From: Candidatus Auribacterota bacterium
GTDB taxonomy: Bacteria > Auribacterota > Tritonobacteria > UBA1439
DNA length: 11,985 bases
Direction of reading: 5' to 3'
Assembly: GCA_026391995.1 (NCBI GenBank)
Contig: JAPLCY010000298.1
Location: 1-11,985 of the forward strand
Shown here: positions 5,846 through 11,985 of the stretch, piece after piece
Numbering within the stretch: the stretch's first letter is position 1
Layout: every line of letters starts with the position of its first letter
Position numbers and translations under genes: made by a program
The notes under the pieces: generated by a model
Database searches by the model: none
What the model was told of the DNA's origin: nothing
The model's input: only the letters and a program-made list of their open reading frames with translations

Positions 5846-7135
5846 GTGCATCTGGAAAATGTAAGGCGTGTTGATCCGGCGGTCTGTGACGCGCTCGAAC
5901 GCGAGATGCGGCGGCAGTCGGACGAAATAGAGCTGATCGCCTCGGAGAACTTCACGAGCCCCGCAGTGCTTGAGGCCACGGGTTCGGTGATGACCAACAA
6001 ATACGCCGAGGGGTATCCCGCGAAGCGCTATTACGACGGCTGCGAGAATGTTGACACGGTTGAGGATCTTGCCCGGACAAGGGCGTGCGAGCTTTTCGGC
6101 GCCGAACACGCCAACGTGCAGCCGCACTCCGGCACGCAGGCGAACATGGCCGTGTACTTCGCCGTCCTCTCCCCGGGTGACCCGATCCTCTCCATGGACC
6201 TGGCCCACGGCGGCCACCTTTCCATGGGGCACCCGGTCAACTTCTCCGGGAAACTCTACCGGATCAACTCCTACGGCGTGCGGCGCGATACCGAGCAGAT
6301 CGACTACGACGATTGTGAGCGAAAAGCGCGTGAGTTCAAACCCAGGCTCATTATCGCCGGGGCGAGCGCGTATTCACGCGTAATTGATTATGAGCGCTTT
6401 GCCGCCATCGCCGCAAAGGCGGGGGCCATGCTCATGGTGGACATGGCTCACATCGCGGGGCTTGTCGCGGCGGGTCTCCACCCCTCGCCGGTGCCGCCGG
6501 CGGATTTCGTGACCACCACCACGCACAAGACGCTCCGCGGTCCGCGCGGCGGCATGGTGCTCTGCAAGGCCAAGTACGCGAAGGTTCTCGACCGTGCCGT
6601 GTTCCCGGGGATGCAGGGGGGGCCGCTCATGCACGTGATCGCGGCGAAGGCGGTCGCGTTCGCGGAGGCGCTGAAGCCGGGGTTCAAGGAATACCAGCGG
6701 CAGATTGTGCGGAACGCCGAGGCCCTCGCCCGGGCGCTCGCCGGCCACGGCTTCAGGCTGGTCTCGGGGGGAACGGATAATCATCTCATGCTCCTGGACC
6801 TCTCGCCCCTCGGCCTCACCGGTAGAGAGGCGTCGGATGTCCTTCACGCGGCCGGGATCACGGTGAACAAGAATATGATACCGTTCGACACCCAGAAACC
6901 GACGGTCACGAGCGGCATCCGGATCGGCACGCCCGCCGTGACCACCAGGGGCATGGGTGAGGCGGAGATGTCCCAGATCGCGGACTTGATCGCGCGGGCG
7001 ATCCGGGGCAGGGGGGAGGAATCGGTGATTCGGGATGTCCGCGTGGAGGCGCGCACGCTTTGCGGTCGGTTCCCACTGCCGTACGGCAGTGAAATCCCAA
7101 ATCTTTCCTCGACCCCGAAAAGGGGTCTAGCCTGA
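5846..7135 (+). CDS. glyA: Serine hydroxymethyltransferase
   Basis: SHMT, a PLP enzyme, converts serine and THF to glycine and 5,10-methylene-THF, the main source of one-carbon units and so of the formyl-THF used by PurH. The preferred start is the GTG at 5846. GAGGAGG at 5834-5840 with a five-base spacer is a near-ideal ribosome site, and the family N-terminus begins here; an ATG at 5768 would add 26 unrelated residues overlapping rpiB. The product has 429 residues. Visible motifs are [34 protein letters not shown] (from 94), [12 protein letters not shown] (from 199), the PLP lysine K228 in [14 protein letters not shown], and [14 protein letters not shown]. All expected active-site motifs are present. 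The normal family end is at CGRFPLP; about 15 further residues are translated from an AAATCCC repeat and a GACCCC/GGGGTC hairpin. The gene is likely the last of the operon. Confidence 0.95.
   Translation: MHLENVRRVDPAVCDALEREMRRQSDEIELIASENFTSPAVLEATGSVMTNKYAEGYPAKRYYDGCENVDTVEDLARTRACELFGAEHANVQPHSGTQANMAVYFAVLSPGDPILSMDLAHGGHLSMGHPVNFSGKLYRINSYGVRRDTEQIDYDDCERKAREFKPRLIIAGASAYSRVIDYERFAAIAAKAGAMLMVDMAHIAGLVAAGLHPSPVPPADFVTTTTHKTLRGPRGGMVLCKAKYAKVLDRAVFPGMQGGPLMHVIAAKAVAFAEALKPGFKEYQRQIVRNAEALARALAGHGFRLVSGGTDNHLMLLDLSPLGLTGREASDVLHAAGITVNKNMIPFDTQKPTVTSGIRIGTPAVTTRGMGEAEMSQIADLIARAIRGRGEESVIRDVRVEARTLCGRFPLPYGSEIPNLSSTPKRGLA
7092..7103. repeat. AAATCCC repeat, site 2 (inside glyA 3' end)
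   Basis: AAATCCCAAATC is translated as part of the EIPNLS tail of GlyA. It is the same motif, in the same reading phase (I-P-N), as in the tail of RpiB at 5703-5731. Confidence 0.75.
7111..7127. repeat. GACCCC/GGGGTC hairpin at the glyA stop
   Basis: GACCCC (7111-7116) pairs with GGGGTC (7122-7127) across a GAAAA loop, eight bases before the end of glyA. It is the right place for a terminator, but the bases that follow (TAGCCTGATC) are not a T-run. I therefore call it a hairpin of uncertain role, either 3'-end stabilising or part of the repeat that extends glyA. Confidence 0.5.
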
Positions 7136-7156
7136 TCTATTCACCAACTTTCGATG

Positions 7157-7209
7157 TTTTACCGCAGATTACGCAGATTATTACAGGTAGTCCGTCCAAT
7201 CCGCGGTTA
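7157..7209. repeat. Inverted-repeat element, copy 2
   Basis: The left arm ACCGCAGATTACGCAGATTA (7161-7180) and the right arm TCCGTCCAATCCGCGGTTAG (7191-7210) match copy 1 (2661-2680 and 2718-2737) at most positions, with a much shorter centre. The outer arms ACCGC.GAT and ATCCGCGGT pair with one mismatch. Like copy 1 it sits directly after a stop codon. The 10-mer CCTGATCTAT is also shared, at 2709-2718 and 7131-7140. Confidence 0.75.
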
Positions 7210-7323
7210 GTCTTGCTATGATGTTAAAATTGCTCTTTTGTTCGTCCGATGAATAATCCAGGCTAGGGACGTGGACGAGAACCAGTTGAGGGATAAATCC
7301 CAAATCCCAGAAGGGAGGGCAGC
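7210..7323 (+). promoter_or_regulatory. Upstream region of the two-domain secreted protein
   Basis: This short gap between the repeat element and the gene at 7324 contains possible -10 boxes, TATGAT at 7217-7222 and TAAAAT at 7225-7230, but neither has a recognisable -35 at the right distance. AAATCCCAAATCCC at 7295-7308 is the third occurrence of that repeat. It lies immediately before the purine-rich ribosome site AAGGGAGGG (7311-7319). Confidence 0.3.
7295..7308. repeat. AAATCCC repeat, site 3 (5' leader of the 7324 gene)
   Basis: Two perfect AAATCCC units in tandem, non-coding here, ending about 15 bases before the start codon at 7324 and only a few bases before its ribosome binding site. 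It is the same motif as in the rpiB and glyA tails. Confidence 0.75.
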
Positions 7324-8235
7324 ATGAAGTTATCCATCATCGCGTGTGTCGCAATAGCTGTATGTGTGTGGTCCGGTTGCCTGCATGCCGAGGAGGTGAT
7401 TCACGGCGACACCTTCCAGGCGTTCAGGGTCTCGCCCGATCGCTACATGGGACGACCGGTTGTCCTGGAGGATACTTTTGAGAATATCGTGGAACGCTTC
7501 AGCCGCATCGAGACGGTCAACTTCTACACCGCCGATCGCTACCTGAAGTTCAGGCTGGGGCAATTGCCCTATCCGTGCATCGGCATGCGAACAGCGTTCG
7601 TGCAGGACGCCCTCAATACGTGCACGCCCGGCGACCACGTCAGGGTTCAAGGGAGCCTCATGTCGATTCTCGAGGCCCGCACCCGCGAGACCACGCGGGG
7701 AAAGTACACGGGCGGCAGGTCGTGGGAGGAGCGGGTGTACGTCTACGGGCCGCGGGAGAGCGAAATCATATTCCTGGCGAGCCGCGTGGAGAGGGGATGG
7801 GGGAGCCATGATTCGCCGGAGGAGATGTTCGAAGAGGGGACGAACCTGAAGGAAGAGCAGTATCAGGAGGTCACCCCCGCCGTCCTCGGGTCCAATGCGA
7901 ACCTGCCGGTGGAACGGCCGATCTGGTTTGAGGGAGAGTACGGCGGGATGGACGAGTCGTTCAGCGACCTCGAAAAGGCCGCGGGGATGACGCCGCAAAA
8001 GGTGATCAAACTCGCCATGCGCGGCGTGGTGGTCCCGTGTTATCTCCCCATGAACGATGCGAACATGGCGGGTCTCCGCATGATCCCGCCGGGGAATAAG
8101 CTTCAGGTCTACGGCCGCATCCGGGTCAAGGAAACACAGAAGGGGAAGCTCAACGGCTTTGTGGTGGACCGTGTGACAAAGACCGTGGTGCGGGAGGCCG
8201 CATCGCCGGGCCCATCCTCCGCGCCGCGCCCCTAG
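7324..8235 (+). CDS. Secreted protein of unknown function with two similar domains
   Basis: A 303-residue exported protein I cannot name. Residues 1-22 form a signal peptide (Lys start, hydrophobic core, end near CLHA); Cys19 after SG could be lipidated, but Trp at -3 is atypical, so soluble export is more likely. The mature protein appears to be two copies of one ~90-residue fold. Half one has VVLEDTF, an YPCIGMRT strand and GDHVRVQGSL; half two has IWFEGEY, a VPCYLPMND strand and GNKLQVYGRIRVK. Each thus has a strand with Pro-Cys followed by a G-D/N-x-h-x-V-x-G turn typical of small OB-like barrels that bind ligands or partners. A charged linker (~155-185) joins them. AAGGGAGGG five bases before the ATG supports the start. 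The gene is convergent with the ppiD-like gene, 10 bases apart. It may be a periplasmic binding or adaptor protein. Confidence 0.8.
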   Translation: MKLSIIACVAIAVCVWSGCLHAEEVIHGDTFQAFRVSPDRYMGRPVVLEDTFENIVERFSRIETVNFYTADRYLKFRLGQLPYPCIGMRTAFVQDALNTCTPGDHVRVQGSLMSILEARTRETTRGKYTGGRSWEERVYVYGPRESEIIFLASRVERGWGSHDSPEEMFEEGTNLKEEQYQEVTPAVLGSNANLPVERPIWFEGEYGGMDESFSDLEKAAGMTPQKVIKLAMRGVVVPCYLPMNDANMAGLRMIPPGNKLQVYGRIRVKETQKGKLNGFVVDRVTKTVVREAASPGPSSAPRP

Positions 8236-8245
8236 CCGGCGACGA

Positions 8246-10186
8246 TCAATCCCCGACGTCCGGGGGCATGCCCGCGTCGACGGCGGGGATGGAGGTGTAG
8301 TCGACCTGCCTGGCCTGCTCGTGGAGCCAGCGGTTCCACTCGCTCACATAGCGGCGCTCCTCCTTCGCCATCGCCCTGCGCCGGAATCCCTCGATTCCCT
8401 GGGCGATCTTCTTCTCCGAGGGTTCTTCTCTCCCGGTCACGGCGAGGAAACATGAGCCGGTCTTGATGTCGAAGACCTGGCTTACTGCCCCGATCGGAAG
8501 CTTGGCGGCGGCCGAGGCGATCGCCGGTTCGAGCCCGAGCCCCGGGATCGGGGCCCCCGCCTGGAACGGCGCGCTTTCCTCCGTCGCGACGCCGAGCGCC
8601 TTGCACGCGGCGGCGAAATCGAGCCTTGCCTCCTTCATGCGCGTGTCCACCTCGGCGCGCCTGGCTGCGGCGAGCTCGTGCGCCTTGTGCCGCGCCTTTT
8701 CTTCCCTGAGCTTTTTGACGATTTCCCCGCGCGCCTCATCCGCGGTCTTGGGCTTCGCCTCGAACTTCTCTTTCGGGAGGATGATACAGTAGGCCTTGTC
8801 GGGGATTTCAACTATATCACTGAATGAGCCGACCTCCGTCTGGAAGGCGGCGCGGATAAATTCCCCGCTCGGAGAGATCTCCTTCAGGGTGTCCCGCTCG
8901 GCAAATGGACCTGCTTCCCTGAGCGCGACCCCCTGCTTCCTCGCGATCTCATCGGCGTTTTTCGCGTCCACCAGGGCCAGGGATAGATCAACCGCCTTTG
9001 CGTAGGCTGCCTGCCGCGCCTCTTCACCCGCGCGATCCTTCCCCTCGCGTTCGAGCTTGGCCTTAATGGATTCGCGCACCTCCTGGAGCGGTTTCGCGCC
9101 CGGTTGCTGGATCTCCTCGACCTTGACCAGGTGATACCCATGCCCATCCTTCACCGGATCGGTCACCTCTCCGGCCTTGAGGGCGGAGGCTTTATCCCAG
9201 AGCGCCTTCGACATATCCTTCGACTCCACGAGGCCGAGGTCGCCGCCCTTTTTGCGTGTGACGTCATCCTGCGAGTATTTTTTCGCAAGCCTGGCGAAAT
9301 CCTTTTCGTTGCGGAGCTCGGACAGTATCTTTATTGCCTTTTTATTGGCATCGGCATCCGCCCTGGCGCGGTCCTTCCCCTCGACCTTCAGAAGAATGCC
9401 GCGCGCCCGGAGGCGGATGTCGTGAGAGAATTCATCGGGGTGTTCCTCGTAATAGGCCTTGATCGACTCATCCGTCACCGCGACGGGAGAAGAGGAGGAC
9501 CATGGGATGAAGAGGTAGCGGACCGACACGCGGGGCGGCGAGGTGTATTCCGCCGCGTGCGCCCCGTGAAATTTCTTCACCTCCTCATCGCTGGGATTGA
9601 CGGATTTTTCGAGGTCGGCGGCTTTGACAAGAACATAGCGGATGCGATTGGTGGTCTGTTCCTCGCGGATCTTCCGCTCTATCTCCGCGTCGGGGAGCCA
9701 GACCCCCTGCCGCGCGCGCCCCTGGAGCCGGTTGATTATGAGCGATTCGCGCGTCCATTCTTCGTAGCGATCGGGGCCTATTCCCGCGAACTTCAGGACG
9801 TTCTCGTAGACCTCCTGGTTGAAGCCTCCCTCCCTCCCGAACTGCATGCGTATGGTCTGGGCGAGCTCCTTGTCGGGCACGGTGATCCCCTGGCGTGCGG
9901 CCTCACGCAGCATGATGAGGCGTTCCCATGCCTCGCGCTTGATCTGTTCCTCGTTAAGTTCGGCCTTGCTCCTGAAGAGGATATAGTTCGTGCGGACGGA
10001 GGTGTAGGCATCGTTGTACTCGGTGCGGGAGACCTTCTTCCCGAACAGCTCTCCGGCGATATCGGATCCCCGCTCGCCTCGCCAGCGAAGGCGGACGCCC
10101 ACGCCCCAGGGGATAAAGGTGACAATCACCACCACAACGAGGATCCAGAGGATGAGCTTCATCCGGCGCCTGAAAAACGCGAGCAT
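8246..10186 (-). CDS. PpiD/SurA-type membrane-anchored periplasmic folding chaperone (parvulin family)
   Basis: A 646-residue protein anchored in the inner membrane by one helix (residues ~10-31), with the rest in the periplasm. Residues ~41-180 form a SurA/PpiD N-terminal chaperone domain (VSRTEYNDAY, then helical repeats). A parvulin rotamase domain covers ~257-360: RARGILLKV, KDFARLAKKYSQD, KKGGDLGLV and GYHLVKVEEI. Long Lys/Glu/Arg helices and a second, weaker PPIase-like region (after ~390) follow. The parvulin histidine of the first strand (usual A-S-H-I-L) is replaced by glycine 263, while H352 of GYHLVKV is kept, so isomerase activity may be weak and the role mainly chaperone, as in E. 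coli PpiD. The ATG at 10186 is preceded by GCAGG with a seven-base spacer. Its likely clients are outer-membrane and secreted proteins, perhaps including the two exported proteins here. The name ppiD is reasonable but not proven. Confidence 0.88.
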   Translation of the reverse strand: MLAFFRRRMKLILWILVVVVIVTFIPWGVGVRLRWRGERGSDIAGELFGKKVSRTEYNDAYTSVRTNYILFRSKAELNEEQIKREAWERLIMLREAARQGITVPDKELAQTIRMQFGREGGFNQEVYENVLKFAGIGPDRYEEWTRESLIINRLQGRARQGVWLPDAEIERKIREEQTTNRIRYVLVKAADLEKSVNPSDEEVKKFHGAHAAEYTSPPRVSVRYLFIPWSSSSPVAVTDESIKAYYEEHPDEFSHDIRLRARGILLKVEGKDRARADADANKKAIKILSELRNEKDFARLAKKYSQDDVTRKKGGDLGLVESKDMSKALWDKASALKAGEVTDPVKDGHGYHLVKVEEIQQPGAKPLQEVRESIKAKLEREGKDRAGEEARQAAYAKAVDLSLALVDAKNADEIARKQGVALREAGPFAERDTLKEISPSGEFIRAAFQTEVGSFSDIVEIPDKAYCIILPKEKFEAKPKTADEARGEIVKKLREEKARHKAHELAAARRAEVDTRMKEARLDFAAACKALGVATEESAPFQAGAPIPGLGLEPAIASAAAKLPIGAVSQVFDIKTGSCFLAVTGREEPSEKKIAQGIEGFRRRAMAKEERRYVSEWNRWLHEQARQVDYTSIPAVDAGMPPDVGD

Positions 10187-10255
10187 GGGACAACCTGCCT
10201 TTCATGAGATCTGTGTGCCGTAAGCCCCGAGGGCCCCGGCGGTCCGCATCCGTAT

Positions 10256-10283
10256 ATTATAGAGGAGGCACGAATCGGCGCAA
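10256..10283 (-). promoter_or_regulatory. Candidate promoter of the ppiD-like gene
   Basis: Read on the - strand, a perfect TATAAT lies at 10261-10256. Sixteen bases upstream of it is TTGCGC (10283-10278), which matches only the TTG of TTGACA. The predicted transcription start is near 10249, leaving a leader of about 60 bases before the ATG at 10186. The -10 is convincing, the -35 weak. Confidence 0.5.
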
Positions 10284-10286
10284 GGG

Positions 10287-10439
10287 CGAAAATTCCCGGA
10301 CTATTCCCGCTTCTTGGAATTTATCCCGACTCCCAGAAAACCATCCCGGTTCCACCGTGGATGGATGAATGGGCAGCTGGGTTTCCCGAGGCTTCCATCC
10401 CGCTTGCGTCTCGAGCGAAGCCCGTAGTCAGTTTAGGAA
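10287..10439. other. Intergenic spacer rich in TTCCCG/ATCCCG strings
   Basis: No gene is supported between the ppiD-like promoter and the next stop codon. The stretch has several degenerate T/CCCG words (ATTCCCGG, ATTCCCGC, ATCCCGAC, ATCCCGGT, ATCCCGC), which give it a loosely repetitive look. It has no terminator-type hairpin plus T-run. Confidence 0.4.
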
Positions 10440-10457
10440 CCACGCGCTTACGCGTGG
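10440..10457. repeat. Perfect 7-base palindrome (REP-like hairpin)
   Basis: CCACGCG (10440-10446) and CGCGTGG (10451-10457) pair across a CTTA loop, with GGA/TCC flanks extending the symmetry. It lies about 30 bases after the stop of the - strand gene ending at 10484. On that strand it could act as a 3'-end hairpin, but only a short non-uniform T stretch follows. It resembles REP elements; no RAYT-type transposase is in the window. Confidence 0.6.
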
Positions 10458-10471
10458 AGCTCCATATGCAA

Positions 10472-10492
10472 CATCCACTGGTCTTATGGATG
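10472..10492. repeat. CATCCA/TGGATG hairpin over a stop codon
   Basis: CATCCA (10472-10477) pairs with TGGATG (10487-10492) over a nine-base loop that contains part of the stop codon of the - strand fragment at 10484. It is a modest structure that could be chance. Confidence 0.3.
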
Positions 10493-10921
10493 GCCCTGTT
10501 CCGAAAGCACAATCGTCCGCACGCCGACCCCCAGCCTCCGATATTCGATACCCGTGTTCAATTCCAGGGGCGATTTTGAGTCCGGAAGGTCGAAGCGTAT
10601 GATCAGCGTCGAATCCCTTGCGATTTCCCTGGGGATCAGCGCTCCGTACACGCTCGTCTGCGGGGTGACCTCCCAGGTCTCCACTTTTTGACCGTTAACA
10701 GACACATGCACTTTCTGGGTATTCAGCAACGGCGGGGAGGTGAATGGGAATAGGGTGGCTTCCAGCATTATGTCAGATGCCGCGGGCCGGATGGGGATCT
10801 TCAGTGAAGCCGACTCATCACTGGTATACGTATACGCCGTCTGGGGGAAGCTCCATCCCTCCGCGGCATACTGCTGGTAATTGCCGCCGATGCCGAATTC
10901 AATGGGCGTGCCGAATGAGTA
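10484..10921 (-). pseudogene. C-terminal fragment of a probable surface-polysaccharide/glycosyltransferase membrane protein
   Basis: About 145 residues are readable on the - strand, ending at a TAA at 10486-10484. The pattern is a beta-sandwich I recognise from the C-termini of large bacterial membrane proteins linked to O-antigen or glycan modification. It has FGIGGNYQQY followed by GWSFPQ, a VHVSVNGQKVETW strand pair, then IPREIARDSTLIIRFDLP, SPLEL and a closing RRLGVGVRTIVL. The rest of such a protein (usually many membrane helices) should lie upstream, at higher coordinates. Instead the reading frame enters unrelated ABC-transporter DNA in the wrong frame at about 10,921. No start codon belongs to it. 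It is a truncated gene, or a whole one cut by a bad assembly join. The family call is moderately sure, the truncation very sure. Confidence 0.65.
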
Positions 10922-10933
10922 GACGCCCCGCCG
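10921..10933. other. Break point between two unrelated sequences
   Basis: On the - strand the ABC-exporter frame is readable down to about 10,927 and the polysaccharide-protein frame begins at about 10,921, one base out of phase. Neither gene continues on the other side. G+C rises abruptly: by hand count 31 of 60 bases at 10681-10740 and 42 of 60 at 11041-11100. No insertion-sequence ends, tRNA or target duplication is visible. The simplest reading is a chimeric contig join; a genuine deletion or transfer is possible. Confidence 0.75.
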
Positions 10934-11706
10934 AACCGCGCGGCCTGGTTGGCCTCGGCGCCGTGGTGGCGGATCACGGCAAGCCCGGCGGCGGTTTCCT
11001 CGACGCGGGCGGCCAGGGCGCCCAGGGCTTCCTGGGCCCGGTGCTGCACGCGGCGCGTGCGGCGGCTGATCGTGACGATGACCCACGAGGTGAAGGGCAG
11101 GATCGCGAGGGCGACGAGGCCGAGGACGGGGTCGAGGTACAACGCAAGGGACAGCAGAGCGAGGGCCTGGAGCAGGTCGCGGACCAGAGCCGTGATGCCG
11201 TAGGTGACGACCGCCTCCATCAGCGAAACGTCGATCATGAAGCGCGATGCGAGATCGCCGCGCTCGTCGGCGACCAGCTGGTCCGGCGCGAAGGCCAGCA
11301 CGCGGTCCATCAGCGTCCGCCGCATGTCGTGGATCGTGCCCTGGCCGACGGCGCCCATCAGCGAGATCTCGCCGAAGGAGGCCAGGCCCTTGGCCAGCGC
11401 CAGGCCGATGACCATCAGCGACAGCAGCAGCGCCATGCGGCCCGGATCCCCGGCCAGCCAGTCGCCGACCCAGCGGCCCACGCCGCCGAACTCGCCCGCG
11501 GACTTGCCGCCCGCGTAGATGAAGCGCAGCAGCGGACCGACGGCGTAGGCGTACGCGCTGGTGGTCAGCGCGAGGAGCAGCATGCAGCCGGCGGCGACGA
11601 GCAGCTTGATGCGGTACGGGGCGGCGATGCGGAGCACGCGCCGGAACACCACGCCGGGCTCCGCGACCTTGGACTTCGAGAACGCCCGGTACAGGTGGCT
11701 CCACAT
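10927..11706 (-). pseudogene. Truncated ABC exporter: membrane domain only (MsbA-like)
   Basis: The first 260 residues of an ABC-type exporter with fused membrane and ATPase domains, the kind that flips lipid A, lipids or drugs across the inner membrane. Residues 22-31 (FRRVLRIAAP) precede helix 1 at ~34-62; helix 2 is at ~90-113. The intracellular loop GQGTIHDMRRTLMDRVL leads to the family pattern RGDLASRFMIDVSLMEAVV (149-167), followed by helices at ~172-190 and ~193-213. It then reads EETAAGLAVIRHHGAEAN, where the protein normally continues to helices 5-6 and the nucleotide-binding domain. It is cut there, so Walker A, signature and Walker B motifs are all absent and the fragment cannot work as written. 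The ATG at 11706 has no clear Shine-Dalgarno site. DNA is more GC-rich than the rest of the window. MsbA-like is the nearest description; the substrate is unknown. Confidence 0.8.
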
Positions 11707-11714
11707 CGGGCCGC

Positions 11715-11743
11715 AGAATCGGCACTCGCCCCGCGCACGTCAA
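11715..11743 (-). promoter_or_regulatory. Weak candidate promoter of the ABC exporter gene
   Basis: On the - strand TTGACG (five of six bases of TTGACA) lies about 37 bases before the ATG at 11706. It is followed after 17 bases by GATTCT, which matches only three of six bases of TATAAT. If it is real, the transcript would begin very close to the start codon. The coordinates are approximate and the -10 is poor. Confidence 0.25.
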
Positions 11744-11793
11744 CTGTTTTTGGGGGGGACGATCCGCGATCCGCGCCCGTCCCTCGTGCCGGC

Positions 11794-11985
11794 TCAGCGG
11801 GCCGACAGGAAGAACCGCGCGGTCAGCTCGTGGTTGCTCTCGCCCACGCTGCCCACGTCCACCGTGGTCAGTCCGAGTCTCAGGATGATCCGCTCGACCG
11901 GCGACGTCTCCCCGAACGGGTGGATGCCTCGCGCGGCCGCCGGGTGCCGGAAGATCGCGTTCATGCCGGGCAGGGGGAAGGGCTG
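11794..11985 (-). CDS. C-terminal end of an unidentified protein (partial, cut by the window edge)
   Basis: On the - strand one frame is open from the last base of the window (11985) for 63 codons to a TGA at 11796-11794. It reads through RHPAAARGIHPFGE, then PVERIILRLGLTTVDVGSVG and ESNHELTARFFLSAR. The end alternates hydrophobic and polar residues, like beta strands. I do not recognise the family and no start is visible. The gene is 88 bases upstream of the ABC exporter on the same strand, so the two may share a transcript, although a weak promoter candidate lies between them. It shares the high GC of this end of the window and so belongs to the same block beyond the break at ~10,921. Support is the open frame, GC-rich codon use and protein-like composition only. 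Confidence 0.5.
   Translation of the reverse strand, partial: QPFPLPGMNAIFRHPAAARGIHPFGETSPVERIILRLGLTTVDVGSVGESNHELTARFFLSAR

Noticed and set aside
7111..7140. Intrinsic terminator after glyA.
   Set aside because: The GACCCC/GGGGTC hairpin is inside the coding end and is followed by TAGCCTGATC, not by a T-run.
9104..10207. A 367-residue open frame on the + strand.
   Set aside because: It is the antisense of the ppiD-like gene, which has clear domains, a membrane anchor and a ribosome site. The + frame has no recognisable domain and odd composition.
10484..11743. A single 419-residue open frame on the - strand that might be a fusion protein.
   Set aside because: Its first two-thirds is an Arg/Pro/Gly-rich off-frame reading of the ABC exporter; only the last ~145 residues look like a protein. 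It results from the break near 10,921.

Overview
The window looks like chromosomal DNA from an uncultured, GC-rich Gram-negative bacterium. Evidence for this is a PpiD/SurA-type periplasmic chaperone, a small Cys-anchored lipoprotein, Sec signal peptides, sigma-70-like promoters and many palindromic intergenic repeats. RpiB with a C-K-S-G-I-G active-site loop and this repeat-rich style suggest a candidate phylum near the PVC/Omnitrophota group. That placement is an impression, not a demonstrated classification.

Layout. 1-611: a small four-cysteine protein (116-319), then a palindrome-rich stretch holding a 15-base direct repeat and a probable intrinsic terminator. 639-2630: a secreted subtilisin-family (S8) protease with its own promoter, possibly leaderless. 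2631-2847: an inverted-repeat element and a good promoter. 2848-7135: a compact run of five genes on the + strand, namely a small lipoprotein, purH, tsaC/sua5, rpiB and glyA, with overlapping or closely spaced ends. 7136-7323: a second copy of the inverted-repeat element and an AAATCCC-type repeat. 7324-8235: a secreted protein of unknown function with two similar halves. 8246-10186 (- strand): a PpiD-like membrane-anchored chaperone that converges on the previous gene with a 10-base gap. 10187-10483: its promoter and REP-like hairpins. 10484-10921 (- strand): the C-terminal end of a probable surface-polysaccharide membrane protein. 10927-11706 (- strand): the first 260 residues of an ABC exporter. 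11794-11985 (- strand): the last 63 codons of an unidentified protein.

The five-gene run links purine synthesis (PurH uses 10-formyl-tetrahydrofolate), one-carbon supply (GlyA), pentose phosphates (RpiB, towards PRPP) and tRNA t6A modification (TsaC). Neighbouring tsaC, rpiB and glyA is a known arrangement in other bacteria.

The most important caution is a sharp break near 10,921-10,927. Two unrelated genes, both truncated, meet there in different reading frames, and base composition jumps. The last ~1.06 kb may come from another genome (assembly chimera) or from a real rearrangement. The other notable points are a PurH lacking the conserved active-site tyrosine, repeat sequence translated into the C-terminal tails of RpiB and GlyA, and two copies of one inverted-repeat family. 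I see no CRISPR array, defence system, transposase or RNA gene, and no clearly new multi-gene system.
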